6,718 nt of DNA, from positions 1 through 6,718 of the forward strand of contig CAJXDJ010000046.1 in NCBI GenBank assembly GCA_913052045.1. The letters are read 5' to 3'. The stretch's first letter is position 1. Every line of letters begins with the position of its first letter. The translations under genes and the position numbers were made by a program. Positions 1-6,523 of the stretch are shown here, piece after piece. The notes below the pieces were generated by a model. The model was given only the letters and a program-made list of their open reading frames with translations. It had not been told where the DNA came from and made no database searches. Origin of the DNA: an uncultured Dehalococcoidia bacterium. GTDB lineage: Bacteria; Chloroflexota; Dehalococcoidia; Lucifugimonadales; GCA-2712585.

Positions 1-5
1 TGTCA

Positions 6-1091
6 TTAAATGCTTCTAATAATTTGTTCTTTCACCACTAATTTACATCGTTGTTGAGCGGCTAGTTTCTGACTGCCAGACATCTCTGCATCCAGAGCAC
101 CTGTAAGTTCATCTAAGCCAGTCCTTATATCACACCACAACCCAACTACTGCAGGGAAAGAGCGTTGAATTGCCCATTGACTACTGTCTAGATGTACCAC
201 CTGTACTTTATCTGCCAACGCAGGTTCTGGTATGGGAATAGAGGAAGTCAAAAGGTCAGTACCTATGGCCAAGATCACATCGGCCTCGTTCAAACGTCGC
301 TGCATTGCGCTGTGCAGCCAACTAACGTCGAAAGTCCCCATATAGTGGGGATGAGAATTTGGCATATGAACCTCGGAATAGCTGGTAGCAAATACCCCAG
401 CACCCAATTGCTCCGCGATTTTACCTACGTAAGAAGGCGCTCCCACCGACTGAGCCACGCGATCACCAATTATAATAATAGGCCTCTCAGCCTGGCCCAG
501 AATAGTAGTAGCTTTCTCTATAGCCCCTAAATCAGGTCTAATACTATAATAATCGTTAATAGAAGGACGTAAATCCATCTCAGCTTCGCCAGTAAAAGCG
601 TCCCATGCTATTGATACGAAAACTGGACCGGTGGGAGGAGTACTAGCTATTTTGAAAGCTCTACGCAATATGGAAGGTATGTCCTCAGGAACGACAATTT
701 CACCCGACCATTTGGTATATTCCCTCATAACATTGACCATGTTGGAATATAAGGTCGGTTCGTGAAGTTGAAGGCTAGAATGGGACTGACCTGCTGTGAT
801 AACCATCGGCGTCCCACCCCTCCAAGAGTTATACATCACAGCAATGCTATTCGATACGCCAACGGAAATATGGAAGTTCATAAATGCGGGCTTCTGGCTA
901 ATCCTAGCCCATCCATCTGCCATCCCGGCAGCCACACCTTCAAATAAAGTCAATATATATTTGATATCAGGCGCATCCTGTAGAGCGTCTATTAATGGAA
1001 GCTCTGTCGTCCCAGGGTTCCCAAATACGTATTTCACTCCCTCGAGTCTAAGCATTTCCACCATAGCATTTTTCCCCATCATTCTTACCAT
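6..1091 (-). CDS. Thiamine-diphosphate enzyme (benzoylformate decarboxylase / acetolactate synthase type), PYR and central domains only
   Basis: ThDP enzymes of this family decarboxylate or ligate 2-oxo acids in the cytoplasm. Counting from the ATG at 1091, the protein has 361 residues. The PYR domain (about 1-170) shows FGNPGTTE, with the presumed catalytic Glu30 that activates the cofactor aminopyrimidine, then LFEGVAAGMADGWA (49-62) and NFHISVG. The central domain follows with ERPIIIIGD and the Rossmann-like segments ADVILAIGTDL and VQVVHLDSS. The protein then ends in a charged linker. Family members are usually about 550 residues and carry a C-terminal PP domain with the Mg-ThDP motif (GDG...N), which is absent here. 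The frame can also be opened by a TTG at 1136, but the ATG at 1091 has GGGAG seven bases upstream and fits the family N-terminus, so I chose it. The stop TAA (6-8) is followed by an in-frame TGA and overlaps an ATG (TAATG). The gene has its own promoter. The substrate cannot be predicted. The family call is firm; whether the gene is intact is not. Confidence 0.85.
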   Translation of the reverse strand: MVRMMGKNAMVEMLRLEGVKYVFGNPGTTELPLIDALQDAPDIKYILTLFEGVAAGMADGWARISQKPAFMNFHISVGVSNSIAVMYNSWRGGTPMVITAGQSHSSLQLHEPTLYSNMVNVMREYTKWSGEIVVPEDIPSILRRAFKIASTPPTGPVFVSIAWDAFTGEAEMDLRPSINDYYSIRPDLGAIEKATTILGQAERPIIIIGDRVAQSVGAPSYVGKIAEQLGAGVFATSYSEVHMPNSHPHYMGTFDVSWLHSAMQRRLNEADVILAIGTDLLTSSIPIPEPALADKVQVVHLDSSQWAIQRSFPAVVGLWCDIRTGLDELTGALDAEMSGSQKLAAQQRCKLVVKEQIIRSI

Positions 1092-1098
1092 ATAGGTT

Positions 1099-1103
1099 CT
1101 CCC
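1099..1103 (-). promoter_or_regulatory. Ribosome binding site GGGAG for the ThDP enzyme gene
   Basis: On the minus strand GGGAG lies seven bases before the ATG at 1091. This spacing decides the start in favour of 1091 over the upstream TTG at 1136, whose codon would also lie upstream of the predicted transcription start. Confidence 0.65.
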
Positions 1104-1120
1104 AGGTAATTTTGCAGCCG

Positions 1121-1149
1121 ATTGTAGACAGCTCAAGTATCGGGGTCAA
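1121..1149 (-). promoter_or_regulatory. Sigma70-type promoter upstream of the ThDP enzyme gene
   Basis: Read on the minus strand, TTGACC (1144-1149) and TACAAT (1121-1126) are separated by exactly 17 bases. Each hexamer matches five of six consensus positions (TTGACA, TATAAT). Transcription would begin around 1114, leaving a leader of about 23 bases that contains the GGGAG ribosome binding site. This suggests the ThDP gene can be transcribed separately from hyuAB. The prediction rests on motif match only. Confidence 0.5.
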
Positions 1150-1226
1150 GAAAACTATCTGGAGTTCAGTCAACTACTTTATCAAAAATGCCCTGTCGAC
1201 AATTGTAGAGTTTAATTCTATTAAAT

Positions 1227-1252
1227 CTTAAGAAAGGCGTGGGGACCCACAC
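1227..1252 (-). terminator. Weak intrinsic terminator-like hairpin after hyuB
   Basis: On the minus strand, 36 bases past the hyuB stop, GTGTGG (1247-1252) pairs with CCACGC (1237-1242) around a four-base GTCC loop. This makes a six-pair stem with one G-U pair, followed by CTTTCTTAAG. The U-tract is interrupted, so termination would be partial at best. Its position between the hyuB stop and a separate promoter supports a transcription-unit boundary. Confidence 0.35.
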
Positions 1253-1287
1253 GATACCAGCCTTCGATTCAAATCCTCTGGAAATAG

Positions 1288-3012
1288 TTAATTTGGATTG
1301 GATCTGAGATTACGTGTTTCTATTTCGTTGATTTGTCCAGTTCGTTCATCTATGACAACGCCATAGACCTCTTTGGCATGCCTAGCGGTCACTTTGCCAT
1401 TGCGCCAATCCCACCAAACCTGTTTCTGTTCTCTGTCCATGGGAGAGCCATAGCCACCACCACCCGCATTCTGGTGGAAAAATATGTCTCCTTTGGTCAG
1501 TCTGGTATTTATCTTAGTAGGCAATAATTCTGCCTGGTTGTCTGGATTGAGAACACTTCTCGAACCACTACCCGAATGACCGCCAGCCAATCCATAAGGT
1601 CGAAATTTACGTCGGTCAGAACGCCATGTGACCGTAGCCTCATCAGCTAAAATTTCCCATTCTCGTTCCTGAGCAAGTCCACCGCGATATCTCCCTGGGC
1701 CCCCGGAGTCAACAACTAATCCATAACGACGGATCCTTAAAGGGACTTGAGACTCTAAAACTTCCACAGAAACATTTGATACATTAGCAGCTATACTGGC
1801 TACCCCTCCTCGTCCATCGCCACCATTCCAGGCACCACGTGTTCCAAACACATTATCATAATAAACCACAATTGTCCCATCCGGTTTAGAAAATCCGAAT
1901 CGTCCAGTAGAAGTGCCTCCCTCACACGCGGCTGCAACTTTATCCGGAACCACTTGTGCCAAAGCTCCTAGAACGGCGTCAAGAATTCGAAAGGATGTAA
2001 CTCCTCTAGCAGCACAAGAAGAAGGATGTCTCATATTCGTGATTGTACCCTCTGGAGACATGATTTCGACCGCACGAAAACACCCAGAATTATTTGGCAT
2101 ATCTTCCCCTATAGCGCAACGAATCGCTGCGTATGCCATGGCCTTGCTTTGACTCAAAACACAGTTAAGCGCTCCCCGCGTCTGGGGGGCAGATCCAGTG
2201 AAATCGACCAGCACTGAGTCTCCTTTAACCCTTACAGCTGCCCGAATTGGTATCGGCTGGTCGTCTAGACCATCGTCATCCAAATAGTCTGTAAACTCGT
2301 ATAACCCGTCAGGCCATGTACTAATGGCCTGACGGGTTATACGATCACTATAATTCATTAATTCTCGCAAATACTCTTTCAATTCATCCATTCCATAGGT
2401 ATTAATCAAATCAAGTACGCCTCGTTCGCCCATTTGACACGCGGAGATCTGACCAGAGAGATCCGCCCGAACAACTTCTGGTGTCCTCACGTTTAATTCA
2501 ATCAAATCGGTAAGGACTTCACTCAGCACACCCCTTTCTGTTAGTTTCGTTGGTGGAATACGAAGACCCTCCTGATAAATTTCAGTTGAATCGTGAGCCA
2601 TACTACCAGGAGCACGTCCTCCTACATCCATGTGGTGGACTACTGTTACAGAAAACCCGAATAGTTTTTCCGAATGGAATATGGGGTAAATACAAAAAAT
2701 ATCGGGTAAGTGCAACCCTCCAGAATACGGATCGTTAAGTATAATTGCGTCCCCAGAATAAATTCGTCCCTTGAATTTAGCTATACATGCCCGTACCGCA
2801 TCTGGTATACCACCCATGTGTATTGGTATAGCTAAACCCTGATCCAAAACATCGCCATCGCTGTCACACAAAGCAGCAGAAAAATCAAATGCTTGGGTCG
2901 TTGTAGGAGAACGACCTGTCCGTTGAATGGTAATCATCATTTCATCAGTAATTGAGTGGAGAGCATTGCGAATTACCTCAAATGTGACTGGATCGAGTGT
3001 TTTGTCGAACAT
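1288..3012 (-). CDS. hyuB: Hydantoinase B / 5-oxoprolinase C-terminal-type subunit
   Basis: This 574-residue cytoplasmic protein is a full-length hydantoinase B-family subunit, the family that includes N-methylhydantoinase B, the C-terminal half of 5-oxoprolinase and an acetone carboxylase subunit. It starts with DPVTFEVIRNAL, typical of the family N-terminus. Family motifs follow in order: IPIHMGG (62-68), NDPYSGGLHLPD (93-104), HHMDVGG (126-132), DFTGSAPQ (270-277), SGGPGRYRGG (436-445) and GGGGYGSP (517-524). It closes with AKEVYGVV (546-553), also a usual ending. It partners HyuA, which supplies ATP hydrolysis while this subunit acts on the substrate, probably a cyclic amide or ketone-like compound. 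The substrate cannot be read from sequence. The ATG directly follows the TGA of hyuA (TGAATG), and GGAGA (3018-3022) inside the end of hyuA is its ribosome binding site, so coupling is likely. The oddity is a perfect 21-bp inverted repeat encoding residues 224-239. Confidence 0.93.
   Translation of the reverse strand: MFDKTLDPVTFEVIRNALHSITDEMMITIQRTGRSPTTTQAFDFSAALCDSDGDVLDQGLAIPIHMGGIPDAVRACIAKFKGRIYSGDAIILNDPYSGGLHLPDIFCIYPIFHSEKLFGFSVTVVHHMDVGGRAPGSMAHDSTEIYQEGLRIPPTKLTERGVLSEVLTDLIELNVRTPEVVRADLSGQISACQMGERGVLDLINTYGMDELKEYLRELMNYSDRITRQAISTWPDGLYEFTDYLDDDGLDDQPIPIRAAVRVKGDSVLVDFTGSAPQTRGALNCVLSQSKAMAYAAIRCAIGEDMPNNSGCFRAVEIMSPEGTITNMRHPSSCAARGVTSFRILDAVLGALAQVVPDKVAAACEGGTSTGRFGFSKPDGTIVVYYDNVFGTRGAWNGGDGRGGVASIAANVSNVSVEVLESQVPLRIRRYGLVVDSGGPGRYRGGLAQEREWEILADEATVTWRSDRRKFRPYGLAGGHSGSGSRSVLNPDNQAELLPTKINTRLTKGDIFFHQNAGGGGYGSPMDREQKQVWWDWRNGKVTARHAKEVYGVVIDERTGQINEIETRNLRSNPN
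2297..2344. repeat. Perfect 21-bp inverted repeat inside hyuB
   Basis: Arms at 2297-2317 and 2324-2344 are exact reverse complements around a six-base spacer, gtacta. They encode residues 224-239 of HyuB (RITRQAISTWPDGLYE), a stretch that includes the family-typical PDGLYEF. In mRNA the arms would form a 21-pair hairpin with a six-base loop and no U-tract after it, so it is not a standard terminator. An exact match of this length inside coding sequence is not expected by chance. Confidence 0.95.
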
Positions 3013-5109
3013 TCAGCTCTCCAACTCCATTATTAAGTTCCAATACGAATCTCTTTTCACAGACCAATCCGGTGGAATAACTATGGTGGTGTCATACTCC
3101 TCAATAATTGCCGGGCCCGCCCGATATTGCAAGCCCACATCGTATCGAGAAATAACTGGAACCTCAATCAAGCCCCATCCTTCACCAAAATAGGCTTTTC
3201 TATCCGGCTTATTTTCCGCATAATTGTACAAAGACGGCCCAATAGTCGTTAGGTCGGTTTGTCTAACTATAGGGGTTATCTGTCGTCCTATAACTCTGAT
3301 ATTCACCACCTCTATTTGTTCATTAACAGATCTGTAGCCATACGTCCGCTCATGCTCTTTTTCAAATAATTCCTTTATTTTATTGAACGGTGTCAAATCC
3401 GGGATCGGAATAGTCAATTCGTGAATTTGCCCGACATAATGAACATCAGCATATCTGGTGAAACTTATATTAGATGCCTCGTACCCTTCAACCTGAAACG
3501 TTCTAAGAGATTGTTGCTCTAGAAGCATGAATTGATCTTCTAATTCTTCAACATAAGGGATGTTCCTACTCATCATTAAGCTCCGAACAAATTCGTGCTC
3601 TTGATCCGCTGCCAACAATCCCAAACTACTAAAAAGACCGGGTGATGCTGGTACAATTATCCTTCGTATACCCAACAGAGTGGCCAAAGAGGCAGCATGA
3701 CATGGACCACTTCCGCCAAAAGCAACCATCGTGAAGTCGCGCACATCCCGACCCCGTTCGGTGGTAACAGATCTCATAGCCCTAGCCATCGAGGCATTCG
3801 CGACTCGGTGAACCCCAAACGCTGCTTCATGCAATCCTAATTTCAAGGGGTTGGATACTTTAGCCTCAAATATTCGGCGAGTATCTTCCAAGTTGACCTT
3901 TAAGGCCCCTCCCAATAGGAATTCTGGATTCAAATATCCTAGTAAAATATTCGCATCACTGATTGTAGGTTCTTGGCCACCTCTGTCATAGCAAATCGGG
4001 CCAGGCACGGCGCCAGCACTCCTAGGCCCAACCTGGAATGATCCTCCTTTATCCAATGAGACAACACTACCTCCACCAGCACCAACTTCTGCTACGTCTA
4101 CCGCTCGGACCATTAGCAGATATCCTCCTCCCTTCACTAACCTGCTACTTCTGGATATGGGAGCTCCAATCTCATATTCTCCGGATTTGTGAGGATTGCC
4201 ATTTTCAATAACTGCAGCCTTGGTTGTCGTTCCACCCATATCAAATGTCAGCAAGTGTGGCAGATTCATTTTCCTTGATAAATATGTGGCTCCGGCCACA
4301 CCTGCTACGGGACCAGATTCCAACGCGAATATTGGCTTAACTGCAGCCATTTGAGAAGTTATCATACCTCCGCTGGATTGCATTACTGAGATCGGCGCTT
4401 TAATGCCCATAGCTGACAGACGTTTTCTCAGAGAATTAATATAACCATGCATAAATGGCATAAGATACGCATTGGCTACAGTAGTACTCGTCCTTTCAAA
4501 CTCCCTGATTGCAGGAATTACATCAGCAGATATAGTCACAAATAGCTTCGGAAACCTTTCAGTTATAAAGTTACCAATCACTTGTTCATTTTCAGGGTTT
4601 GTAAAGGAATTAATTAAACAAATCGCCACTGAATCTACTCCCTCATTTACAAGGTCGTTGACGATACCCAACAATTCTTGAAGATCCACCCCTTTGAGAA
4701 TTTTACCTTGAGCACTTACGCGTTCTTGTATCTCGAATCTAAGGTACCTTGGGACTAGCGGCTCGGGGGGTGTATAGAAAAGATCATACAACGTTGGAAC
4801 TCTGAGTCGCCTAAGTTCCAAAACATCACGAAATCCGCTGGTAGTAATTAGGCCAACTCTTGCACCCTTGCGTTCTAAAACGGCATTCGTTGCTGCTGTA
4901 GTGCTATGGCATACTTCCTTTACTTGAACGGCCAAAACACCTGCTTCGTTAAGAATACTGATAATCCCATCAATTATTGCGTCGTCATAACGATCTGGGG
5001 TGGAAGACAGCTTTTTTACGAACAGTTTACTATTCTCCCCTACTAAAACAACGTCCGTAAACGTACCACCAACATCTACACCAATGCGGTAATTAACCTC
5101 TGCAGACAT
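3013..5109 (-). CDS. hyuA: Hydantoinase A / 5-oxoprolinase N-terminal-type ATPase subunit
   Basis: This 698-residue cytoplasmic protein is the ATP-using partner of HyuB, with an actin/hexokinase-like fold. The N-terminal domain opens with IGVDVGGTFTD (9-19), the phosphate-binding loop, and includes HSTTAATNA (68-76). The central hydantoinase A domain has SGPVAGVAGA (265-274), the second phosphate motif FDMGGTTTK (289-297), GAGGGS (343-348), PGPICYDRGG (369-378) and FGGSGP (464-469). A C-terminal beta-rich domain follows, ending near AGPAIIEEYDTTIVIPP. The length is normal for the family (about 690-710). The frame can be opened by a TTG at 5163, but the ATG at 5109 has AGGGG eight bases upstream and places the GVDVGGT motif where the family has it, so I use 5109. 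Its TGA abuts the hyuB ATG. It probably catalyses ATP-dependent ring opening of a hydantoin- or oxoproline-like compound, or a carboxylation. Which one is not visible. Confidence 0.93.
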   Translation of the reverse strand: MSAEVNYRIGVDVGGTFTDVVLVGENSKLFVKKLSSTPDRYDDAIIDGIISILNEAGVLAVQVKEVCHSTTAATNAVLERKGARVGLITTSGFRDVLELRRLRVPTLYDLFYTPPEPLVPRYLRFEIQERVSAQGKILKGVDLQELLGIVNDLVNEGVDSVAICLINSFTNPENEQVIGNFITERFPKLFVTISADVIPAIREFERTSTTVANAYLMPFMHGYINSLRKRLSAMGIKAPISVMQSSGGMITSQMAAVKPIFALESGPVAGVAGATYLSRKMNLPHLLTFDMGGTTTKAAVIENGNPHKSGEYEIGAPISRSSRLVKGGGYLLMVRAVDVAEVGAGGGSVVSLDKGGSFQVGPRSAGAVPGPICYDRGGQEPTISDANILLGYLNPEFLLGGALKVNLEDTRRIFEAKVSNPLKLGLHEAAFGVHRVANASMARAMRSVTTERGRDVRDFTMVAFGGSGPCHAASLATLLGIRRIIVPASPGLFSSLGLLAADQEHEFVRSLMMSRNIPYVEELEDQFMLLEQQSLRTFQVEGYEASNISFTRYADVHYVGQIHELTIPIPDLTPFNKIKELFEKEHERTYGYRSVNEQIEVVNIRVIGRQITPIVRQTDLTTIGPSLYNYAENKPDRKAYFGEGWGLIEVPVISRYDVGLQYRAGPAIIEEYDTTIVIPPDWSVKRDSYWNLIMELES
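3018..3022 (-). promoter_or_regulatory. Ribosome binding site GGAGA of hyuB inside the hyuA end
   Basis: GGAGA ends five bases before the hyuB ATG (3010-3012) and lies within the last codons of hyuA. With the zero-gap TGAATG junction this points to translational coupling and a balanced supply of the two subunits. Confidence 0.6.
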
Positions 5110-5117
5110 ATAACGAT

Positions 5118-5122
5118 CCCCT
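5118..5122 (-). promoter_or_regulatory. Ribosome binding site AGGGG of hyuA
   Basis: AGGGG on the minus strand lies eight bases before the ATG at 5109. No comparable site precedes the alternative TTG at 5163, so it decides the start. Confidence 0.6.
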
Positions 5123-5201
5123 AGCCGATCTCCGTTTCCCGCGGGGCTGGTCAAATGTCTCAATAATAAACGCTCTAAATTGGACGGATGGATCCATTCG
5201 A

Positions 5202-5789
5202 TTAGATATTAGTACCGGGGATAGCTTCTTTTATTCCAAATCCTGTTAGGGGAAGTAGAACTACATCATCTACCTTAATAAATCCCTGGCCTATCAATTT
5301 TTCGGCCGCACCCATAACCACAGCTGACGTTGGTTCCACAATTAGTCCTTCAAGGCTCGCTAATTCCTTTTGCCAACTGAGAATTTTAGTTTCAGAAACA
5401 GCTACTACCCTCCCATCGGTTTCTCTCGCTATCTCTACCAAAGATTTGAGGCGTGGTGGATAATTAACCCCTATGCCGTTAGCAAGACTCACCGTGTAGT
5501 CCGATTTTGGAGACCATTCATTATTTTCAAATGCTGCTACGAACGGCTGGGTCTCTTCTGTTTGCGCTCCATGAAGGCGAGGAATAGCATCTATCACTCT
5601 GGCCTCAAACATTTCGCGAAATCCCTTGTACATACCTTGATATATAGATCCATTTCCTATTGGAACTATAATATGGGCAGGCAATGGCTCCATCTGTTCC
5701 GCGATTTCGTATGCCAAGGTTTTCAATCCTTCAATAAAGTAAATGTTTTTTGTATACAAAACCCCCGAAAATAGCTTAAATCGTACCAA
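5202..5789 (-). pseudogene. C-terminal fragment of a threonine synthase-like PLP enzyme, 5' end lost at a repeat
   Basis: The recognisable part (5202-5747, about 181 residues) is the C-terminal half of a fold-type II PLP enzyme closest to threonine synthase. It begins NIYFIEGLKTLAYEI, has the phosphate-cradling loop PIGNGSIYQG (43-52 of the 195-residue frame) and PRLHGAQTEETQP (70-82), and ends with VEPTSA (151-156) and LTGFGIK (181-187). Whole enzymes have about 350-400 residues. The N-terminal half with the PLP-binding lysine is absent, so this piece cannot be catalytic. The first 14 residues of the frame come from a TTG start at 5789 and simply translate the repeat at 5748-5810. They have no family similarity, and a TAG lies just upstream at 5817-5819. 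I found no N-terminal half in any frame further right. The fragment ends 92 bases before hyuA, so it once led or preceded the hyu transcription unit. It could have made threonine or acted on a related amino acid; the exact activity is not decidable. Confidence 0.8.
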
Positions 5790-5810
5790 AATCGGGAAAA
5801 TTGTACAATT
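5748..5810. repeat. Repeat A: palindrome-bounded element fused to the threonine synthase fragment
   Basis: It starts with the 14-bp palindrome ttttgtatacaaaa (5748-5761) exactly where homology to threonine synthase ends, and finishes with the 12-bp palindrome aattgtacaatt (5799-5810). Between them lies a core starting cccccgaaaatagct (5762-5803). Inside the core, cccga (5764-5768) and tcggg (5792-5796) form an inverted pair. A second copy of the core lies 197 bases away at 5959-5998. The terminal and subterminal inverted repeats resemble a small non-autonomous transposon or MITE-like element, but no target duplication is visible. Confidence 0.7.
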
Positions 5811-5940
5811 GAACCCCTATAATTGAGGAAAAATATGAAATATTATATTTTTATTAATAATGCCTTGCAGTATTCTCATTATAGAATGTTTACACCAATT
5901 TTTTTTACTTCTAAGTGTTTCAGTCAGTCTCAACACATAT

Positions 5941-5998
5941 TTTTGTTGTACAAAAAAACCCCCGAAAATAGCTAAAATCATACCAATCGAGAAAATTG
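5941..5998. repeat. Repeat B: second copy of the cccccgaaaatagct element
   Basis: The core at 5959-5998 aligns to repeat A (5762-5803) in direct orientation with three substitutions and one 2-base gap. It is also preceded by a ttgtacaaaa-like palindromic stretch (5946-5955), as in copy A. It runs straight into the first copy of another repeat at 5999. Confidence 0.75.
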
Positions 5999-6022
5999 CA
6001 GGACTTTAAGGGAGAAGTAAGA
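5999..6022. repeat. Direct repeat C, copy 1
   Basis: The stretch starts caggactttaagggagaag and continues taaga. It matches 6111-6135 except for one missing A in the A-run. It begins directly at the end of repeat B. Confidence 0.75.
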
Positions 6023-6110
6023 TAAGGATAAATGTTAGAAGGAGTGGTGCCTCTATTCGAAACGGTAACCTCCTGTGTGTGGATGTCATGTCTTAACTAT
6101 TGTGTGTTCA

Positions 6111-6135
6111 CAGGACTTTAAAGGGAGAAGTAAGA
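6111..6135. repeat. Direct repeat C, copy 2
   Basis: It starts caggactttaaagggagaag and continues taaga. It is the second copy of the 24/25-base repeat, 112 bases from the first and in the same orientation. The sequence between the copies shows no gene. Confidence 0.75.
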
Positions 6136-6323
6136 GACTGACTCATGTACAAATACAGCAAATTCAACATGGTCCTTTCAGCCCATAGGGTTAAAAATAT
6201 CATTCACGCATACATTGACTATTAAATTTTCTGGAACATGAAAAGAGTGAATCACTCAAAACATAATACAGAATGTGATGTGATGTAATACACACACCTA
6301 CACACCCACTTGACAGACATGGA

Positions 6324-6431
6324 CCGGTTAACCGGCCCTTTTTCGGCAAAAACCGGTTAACCGGTAACCGGTTAACCGGTAGCCAGTAACCGGTAGCCAG
6401 TAACCAGTAGCCAGTAACCAGTAATCAGTCA
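6324..6431. repeat. Degenerate 7/8-bp minisatellite (CCGGTTAA, CCGGTAR, CCAGTAR)
   Basis: From 6353 the units read CCGGTTAA, CCGGTAA, CCGGTTAA, CCGGTAG, CCAGTAA, CCGGTAG, CCAGTAA, CCAGTAG, CCAGTAA, CCAGTAA, TCAGTCA. An isolated CCGGTTAACCGG lies at 6324-6335. The 12-bp palindrome CCGGTTAACCGG occurs three times (6324, 6353, 6368). The array changes in order from CCGG-type to CCAG-type units and then fades out. Confidence 0.85.
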
Positions 6432-6454
6432 GGGCTTCGTCGCGCTCAATCACA

Positions 6455-6478
6455 TGATGCTGTTTGTAAACAGCATCA
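6455..6478. repeat. Perfect 11-bp inverted repeat
   Basis: Arms tgatgctgttt (6455-6465) and aaacagcatca (6468-6478) are exact reverse complements separated by gt. There is no adjoining gene or U-tract that would make it a bacterial terminator. Confidence 0.8.
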
Positions 6479-6485
6479 ATTATCA

Positions 6486-6523
6486 CAGTGTTGTAATGCC
6501 AAATGTTCCAAAATGTAACACTG
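6486..6523. repeat. 7-bp inverted repeat pair cagtgtt / aacactg
   Basis: cagtgtt (6486-6492) and aacactg (6517-6523) are reverse complements 24 bases apart, with partial further pairing (gtaat against atgt). It could be a hairpin or the ends of a very small element. Evidence is limited to the match. Confidence 0.4.

Noticed and set aside
192..1095. Plus-strand frames at 192-530, 762-947 and 796-1095
   Set aside because: They lie opposite the ThDP enzyme gene, show no family motifs and have no ribosome binding sites; they are antisense shadows.
5138..5145. Palindrome cccgcggg, and atggatccat at 5188-5197, as operators between the PLP gene and hyuA
   Set aside because: They are short, unrelated to each other, and no promoter with acceptable spacing accompanies them; chance occurrence is likely.
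5110..5201. Promoter for hyuA in the 92-base gap, using TTGACC near the ATG
   Set aside because: No -10-like hexamer lies 16-18 bases downstream of that TTGACC on the minus strand.
5370..5774. Plus-strand frame of 134 codons
   Set aside because: It is antisense to the threonine synthase fragment, extends into repeat A and shows no recognisable domain.
6324..6431. CRISPR array or telomere repeat
   Set aside because: Units are 7-8 bases with no spacers, so it is not CRISPR. They are internal, degenerate and not the usual TTAGGG-type telomere units.
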